A stretch of DNA of 8,661 bases from Planctomycetota bacterium (lineage in GTDB: Bacteria; Planctomycetota; Phycisphaerae; Sedimentisphaerales; SM23-30), in NCBI GenBank assembly GCA_029573975.1, contig JAKQBU010000464.1:1-8661 (forward strand), given 5' to 3'. Positions 6,502-8,661 of this stretch are shown here, in pieces. The position numbers and the translations under genes are program-made. The first letter of the stretch is position 1, and every line of letters begins with the position of its first letter. Below the pieces are notes generated by a model. The model was given only the letters and a program-made list of their open reading frames with translations. It ran no database searches and was not told where the DNA came from.

Positions 6502-6563
6502 GTTTGTGTTTTTGGTTTTGTTAAAGCAGGAAAACCTAAGCAAACGTATATAAAAACACAAAC
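6502..6563. repeat. 12-bp inverted repeat with nested inner hairpin in the tRNA leader
   Basis: GTTTGTGTTTTT at 6502-6513 is perfectly complementary to AAAAACACAAAC at 6552-6563. The 38-nt interior contains a second pairing, GGTTTT (6514-6519) with AAAACC (6531-6536). It would form in the minus-strand transcript upstream of tRNA-Leu. No T run follows, so it is not a classical terminator. Confidence 0.6.
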
Positions 6564-6572
6564 AAAGTATCC

Positions 6573-6600
6573 TAAAACGCAGTAAAAGCAGTACGTTTTA
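6573..6600. repeat. 7-bp inverted repeat next to the predicted transcription start
   Basis: TAAAACG (6573-6579) pairs with CGTTTTA (6594-6600) across a 14-nt loop. The loop includes half of a direct repeat of GCAGT (6579-6583 and 6588-6592). It lies just downstream of the minus-strand -10 box, so it would form the 5' end of the tRNA-Leu leader. Confidence 0.45.
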
Positions 6601-6608
6601 TGGGGGAA

Positions 6609-6637
6609 ACTATAGTGATTTTGAAGGGTTATGTCAA
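6609..6637 (-). promoter_or_regulatory. Sigma-70-type promoter for tRNA-Leu
   Basis: On the minus strand, TTGACA (6637-6632) is followed by a 17-nt spacer and TATAGT (6614-6609). That is a perfect -35 box, ideal spacing and a one-mismatch -10 box. Transcription would start near 6602 and reach the tRNA 5' end at 6476 after about 125 nt. It sits 27 nt downstream of the stop of the 399-aa membrane protein gene, in a 188-nt stretch (6477-6664) without genes. Confidence 0.8.
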
Positions 6638-6664
6638 CGGTAGAAACCGGGAATTGCTGGGATT

Positions 6665-7864
6665 TCAGGAAAAAGTCAGCAGGGCGAGGAGGCCGGCGGC
6701 CAGGAGGACCACGGCCAGAATCCGCAAGGCCCAGGTGTAGTAGCCGCGGGTGGCCAGGTTCAGGAAGCCATAGACCAGGCAGATGAGGGCTAGCATCCCC
6801 AGGAGGGAGAGGCCCTTGCCGGCCCAGCTTTTGCGGGTTTGGGTGGCAGCGATGGTGGTTTTGCTGGCGGCCTGGGCGATTTTGTTGGGGGAGGCATCGA
6901 TCAGGATGGCTTCCCGCCAGATGGGGGTGGCGGAACCTGCCAGGGATTGGGTGAAACGGTCCACGATGAAATTGCCGTTGGTGATATCTGATTCGGTCAG
7001 GGCAACGGGGCCTTTCCCACCAACCTCGACCAGATAGCGGCCTTGTAATTGCTGGAGGGCGTCCCGGAGGGCCTCCTGGCGGGCCTGGGCCTCGCTGGTG
7101 CAGGAGGTTTGCGAACGAGCCAGAATCCAATGGATGCTCGGTGCACGGTTGAGGAATTCGGCGAAATTGTCCACCCACAATCTGTCAACGTATTCCGCGG
7201 AAAAATTTTGTTGTTTTTCAGGGGTATGAATTGCCATCCGTATGGTTCCGTGCTCAACGGAAGGAGGAATAAGTAGGGGCGGTTTCCCTTCCGTGATAAT
7301 CGGATCTTGCAAGGTTACATCGATGGATAAAATTATTTCACCGTTATGATCTTGTAAGTAGTTATTTACATTAATATTTTCACCAATTTCTACCGGGTAT
7401 GCACTCGTTTGATGGTTTTGTATAACGGTTGAAATGGGAATTAAGAGTGTGGAGGGTATATTGCCGGTAATGATAAGTTTTTGAGGATTCAGTTGGGACA
7501 GGAAAGGTTCTGCTTGCCGGGCGAGGGCCTGGGCGGCGGAGAGGGGGGAGGCATAGCTACTGGCGGTGAATTCATTTTCCATGCCGGGCATCCAGATGGG
7601 GGGGGTGATATTCGTCGAAGCCGGAATGGGCTGCGGAGGTTGTAGTTGTACATGAGCCGGCTCGTTTATGACAGCAGAACCTCTATACCACATTACAGGA
7701 AGAACCAAAACAACAATACCAATCCCTATTCCGGCCAGAATCCGGCGGCCAACTTTACCGCCTTTGATAACGATCAGTACAATCCCTCCGATTACCAGAA
7801 AGGCAAGAATAAGCATTACCCCAATAAAGATAAAATTAAAGGTATGAGTGGGAGCCATTTCCAT
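6665..7864 (-). CDS. Membrane protein of unknown function, four predicted transmembrane helices
   Basis: 399 aa; I do not recognise a characterised family. Two N-terminal hydrophobic helices (about 9-33 and 42-59) flank a short basic loop 'KGGKVGRR'. A soluble domain of about 280 residues (60-345) follows, then two C-terminal helices (351-370 and 376-397). If the basic loops stay inside, the large domain faces outside or the periplasm. Within it, residues 224-240 ('EYVDRLWVDNFAEFLNR') and 257-282 ('SEAQARQEALRDALQQL') look like amphipathic helices. The latter resembles the Ala-rich repeats of LPP20-type envelope proteins, but weakly. Start ATG 7864 has GGAG eight bases upstream; the ATG at 7858 is less well spaced. 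It lies 3 nt after the stop of the 60-aa gene, so it is clearly in its operon. GC content shifts sharply inside the gene (see findings). Confidence 0.85.
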   Translation of the reverse strand: MEMAPTHTFNFIFIGVMLILAFLVIGGIVLIVIKGGKVGRRILAGIGIGIVVLVLPVMWYRGSAVINEPAHVQLQPPQPIPASTNITPPIWMPGMENEFTASSYASPLSAAQALARQAEPFLSQLNPQKLIITGNIPSTLLIPISTVIQNHQTSAYPVEIGENINVNNYLQDHNGEIILSIDVTLQDPIITEGKPPLLIPPSVEHGTIRMAIHTPEKQQNFSAEYVDRLWVDNFAEFLNRAPSIHWILARSQTSCTSEAQARQEALRDALQQLQGRYLVEVGGKGPVALTESDITNGNFIVDRFTQSLAGSATPIWREAILIDASPNKIAQAASKTTIAATQTRKSWAGKGLSLLGMLALICLVYGFLNLATRGYYTWALRILAVVLLAAGLLALLTFS

Positions 7865-7867
7865 ATT

Positions 7868-8050
7868 TTATTCTCCTTCTTTCGGTTCGGGCGTCGCGGG
7901 TGGGGTGGGCAGGGTTGGCAGATTTCGTTTGGCAGGCCTGGCGAGCAGTAAGATGGCAATAAGCAGTATGACTCCCGCGGGGATCCCAATCATCAAGGTT
8001 ACTATAAATATGATTTCTATTGGTCCTACTGGTCCTATTAAAGCGATCAT
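7868..8050 (-). CDS. Small single-span membrane protein with Pro-rich tail
   Basis: 60 aa, unrecognised. One hydrophobic helix (about residues 9-33, 'IEIIFIVTLMIGIPAGVILL') is followed by a short basic and proline-rich tail ending in 'PAKRNLPTLPTPPATPE', which is presumably cytoplasmic. Start ATG 8050 overlaps the stop of the upstream gene (ATGA, 8050-8047) and has AGGAG seven bases upstream. A longer in-frame reading back to 8152 is rejected, because that part is the upstream gene's tail read in another frame. The tail is almost the same as that of the preceding protein. The 3-nt gap to the next gene and the coupled start indicate co-expression with both neighbours, perhaps as parts of one membrane complex; this is inference. 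Confidence 0.75.
   Translation of the reverse strand: MIALIGPVGPIEIIFIVTLMIGIPAGVILLIAILLLARPAKRNLPTLPTPPATPEPKEGE
7871..7939 (-). repeat. Diverged direct repeat, copy 2 (tail of the 60-aa gene)
   Basis: By hand alignment without gaps, 53 of 69 bases match 8056-8124, in the same reading frame. It encodes the shared 'PAKRNL-x-TLPTPPATPE' tail. Confidence 0.75.
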
Positions 8051-8661
8051 TTTAGCTCTCCTTCCATTCGTTCGGGTGTTGCGGGCGGAGTGGGCAGAGT
8101 TTGCAGGTTCCGCTTGGCGGGCCAGCCGAGGATGGTCATAGAAGCAAGGCAAATGACAGCCCCTATAATCAACGCCTCATCATCCGTCAATTGAAACAAT
8201 CCATCCAAAGCAGCGCTGATCTGATGCTGTTCCAATTGGCTGTAGATGGGCAGAAGCCGGTCCTGATAATAGCTGCCGGGGGAAAGCACCTGTAACGAAC
8301 TGTATAGAATTGCCAGGGTAATCATTAGACCCATACAGCCGGTGATGGTACGAATGATATGTCTGGGGCCTTTATTGCGGCGGGCCAGAACCAGAAACAG
8401 AGCCACGATGAGAAGGAAGACGCCGGAAATCCATAAGCCGAATTTCATGAGCAGGGGGGGCCAATGGCTGTCGCCGAAGAATTGGTTCAGGTCATTGATG
8501 ATGTCGCTACCGAATATGCCGCCGGCGATCAGGAAGGGGACGTGCAGGACGACGGCGACGGTAAGCAGCAGGGCCAGCAACAGCAGGACTACGGCGATGG
8601 TGCCGCAGAGGAAGGAGAAGGGCTGGAAGGGTTCGGCTATGATTACGGTGGAACCGGCAGG
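8047..8661 (-). CDS. Multi-span membrane protein of unknown function, 5' partial
   Basis: The frame is open to the window edge, giving at least 204 residues; a TTG at 8580 is internal and not a convincing start. Hydrophobic stretches suggest about four helices: a long one after 'EPFQPFSFLCG', which continues to 'LIAGGIF' and may be one or two passes; 'FGLWISGVFLLIVALFLVLA'; a segment beginning 'TGCMGLMITLAILY'; and 'LIIGAVICLASMTILGW'. Between the last two lies a polar segment of about 35 residues ('PGSYYQDRLLP...LTDDEA'). The C-terminus is a short tail, 'PAKRNLQTLPTPPATPE' plus a charged end, shared with the next gene. Its stop overlaps the next start by 4 nt. I do not recognise the family. 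It is the first visible gene of the three-gene minus-strand operon; the promoter is beyond the window. Confidence 0.82.
   Translation of the reverse strand, partial: PAGSTVIIAEPFQPFSFLCGTIAVVLLLLALLLTVAVVLHVPFLIAGGIFGSDIINDLNQFFGDSHWPPLLMKFGLWISGVFLLIVALFLVLARRNKGPRHIIRTITGCMGLMITLAILYSSLQVLSPGSYYQDRLLPIYSQLEQHQISAALDGLFQLTDDEALIIGAVICLASMTILGWPAKRNLQTLPTPPATPERMEGELK
8056..8124 (-). repeat. Diverged direct repeat, copy 1 (tail of the 204+-aa gene)
   Basis: This is the partner of 7871-7939, 185 nt away. It encodes the shared Pro-rich tail at the end of the multi-span membrane protein. Confidence 0.75.

Noticed and set aside
6498..7178. 226-codon minus-strand frame overlapping the 399-aa gene
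   Set aside because: Gly/Pro/Arg-rich composition typical of a shifted reading of a GC-rich gene; the overlapping frame has clear helices, a ribosome site and operon spacing.
8051..8152. N-terminal extension of the 60-aa membrane protein
   Set aside because: It is the opposite-phase reading of the upstream protein's tail; ATG 8050 has a ribosome site and the ATGA overlap.

Overview
The window reads as bacterial chromosome, probably from the PVC group and most likely a planctomycete. The basis is the integrase family (a ten-residue H-to-Y spacing and a '(R/K)PLxEHLxDF'-like N-terminal motif that I associate with planctomycete integrases), the remains of a primase-polymerase of mobile-element type, and a run of membrane proteins that I cannot place in a characterised family. 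This assignment is inference; there is no rRNA or other strong taxonomic marker.

Layout. (1) 1-4806, plus strand: a tightly packed catabolic operon. It holds a class II (metal-dependent) ketose-bisphosphate-type aldolase cut by the window edge, a CbbY/beta-phosphoglucomutase-like HAD phosphatase, an Ldh_2-family 2-oxoacid/2-hydroxyacid oxidoreductase, a DHDPS-superfamily aldolase closest in motif to 4-hydroxy-2-oxoglutarate aldolase, and an FGGY sugar kinase that starts inside the stop of the gene before it. A kinase, two aldolases of different mechanism, a phosphatase and a 2-oxoacid reductase point to breakdown of a sugar, polyol or sugar acid to C3 units such as dihydroxyacetone phosphate and pyruvate. 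The substrate cannot be read from the sequence. (2) 4807-5280: a graveyard. A C-terminal scrap of an unidentified minus-strand protein meets a 5'-truncated piece of a bifunctional primase-polymerase on the plus strand. (3) 5281-6411: a tyrosine recombinase with all catalytic residues but apparently without its usual N-terminal arm-binding region. Its last codons lie inside the 3' end of a tRNA-Leu(CAA) gene on the other strand. Regions 2 and 3 together look like the decayed end of an integrative element inserted at that tRNA. (4) 6393-6664, minus strand: tRNA-Leu, a leader of about 125 nt with two inverted repeats, and a near-consensus sigma-70-type promoter. (5) 6665-8661, minus strand: an operon of three membrane proteins of unknown function (at least 204, 60 and 399 aa), linked by a 4-nt start/stop overlap and a 3-nt gap. 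The first two share a near-identical proline-rich C-terminal tail.

The operon in region 1 and the membrane operon in region 5 converge on the tRNA/integrase block. No promoter for either is visible; both probably begin outside the window.
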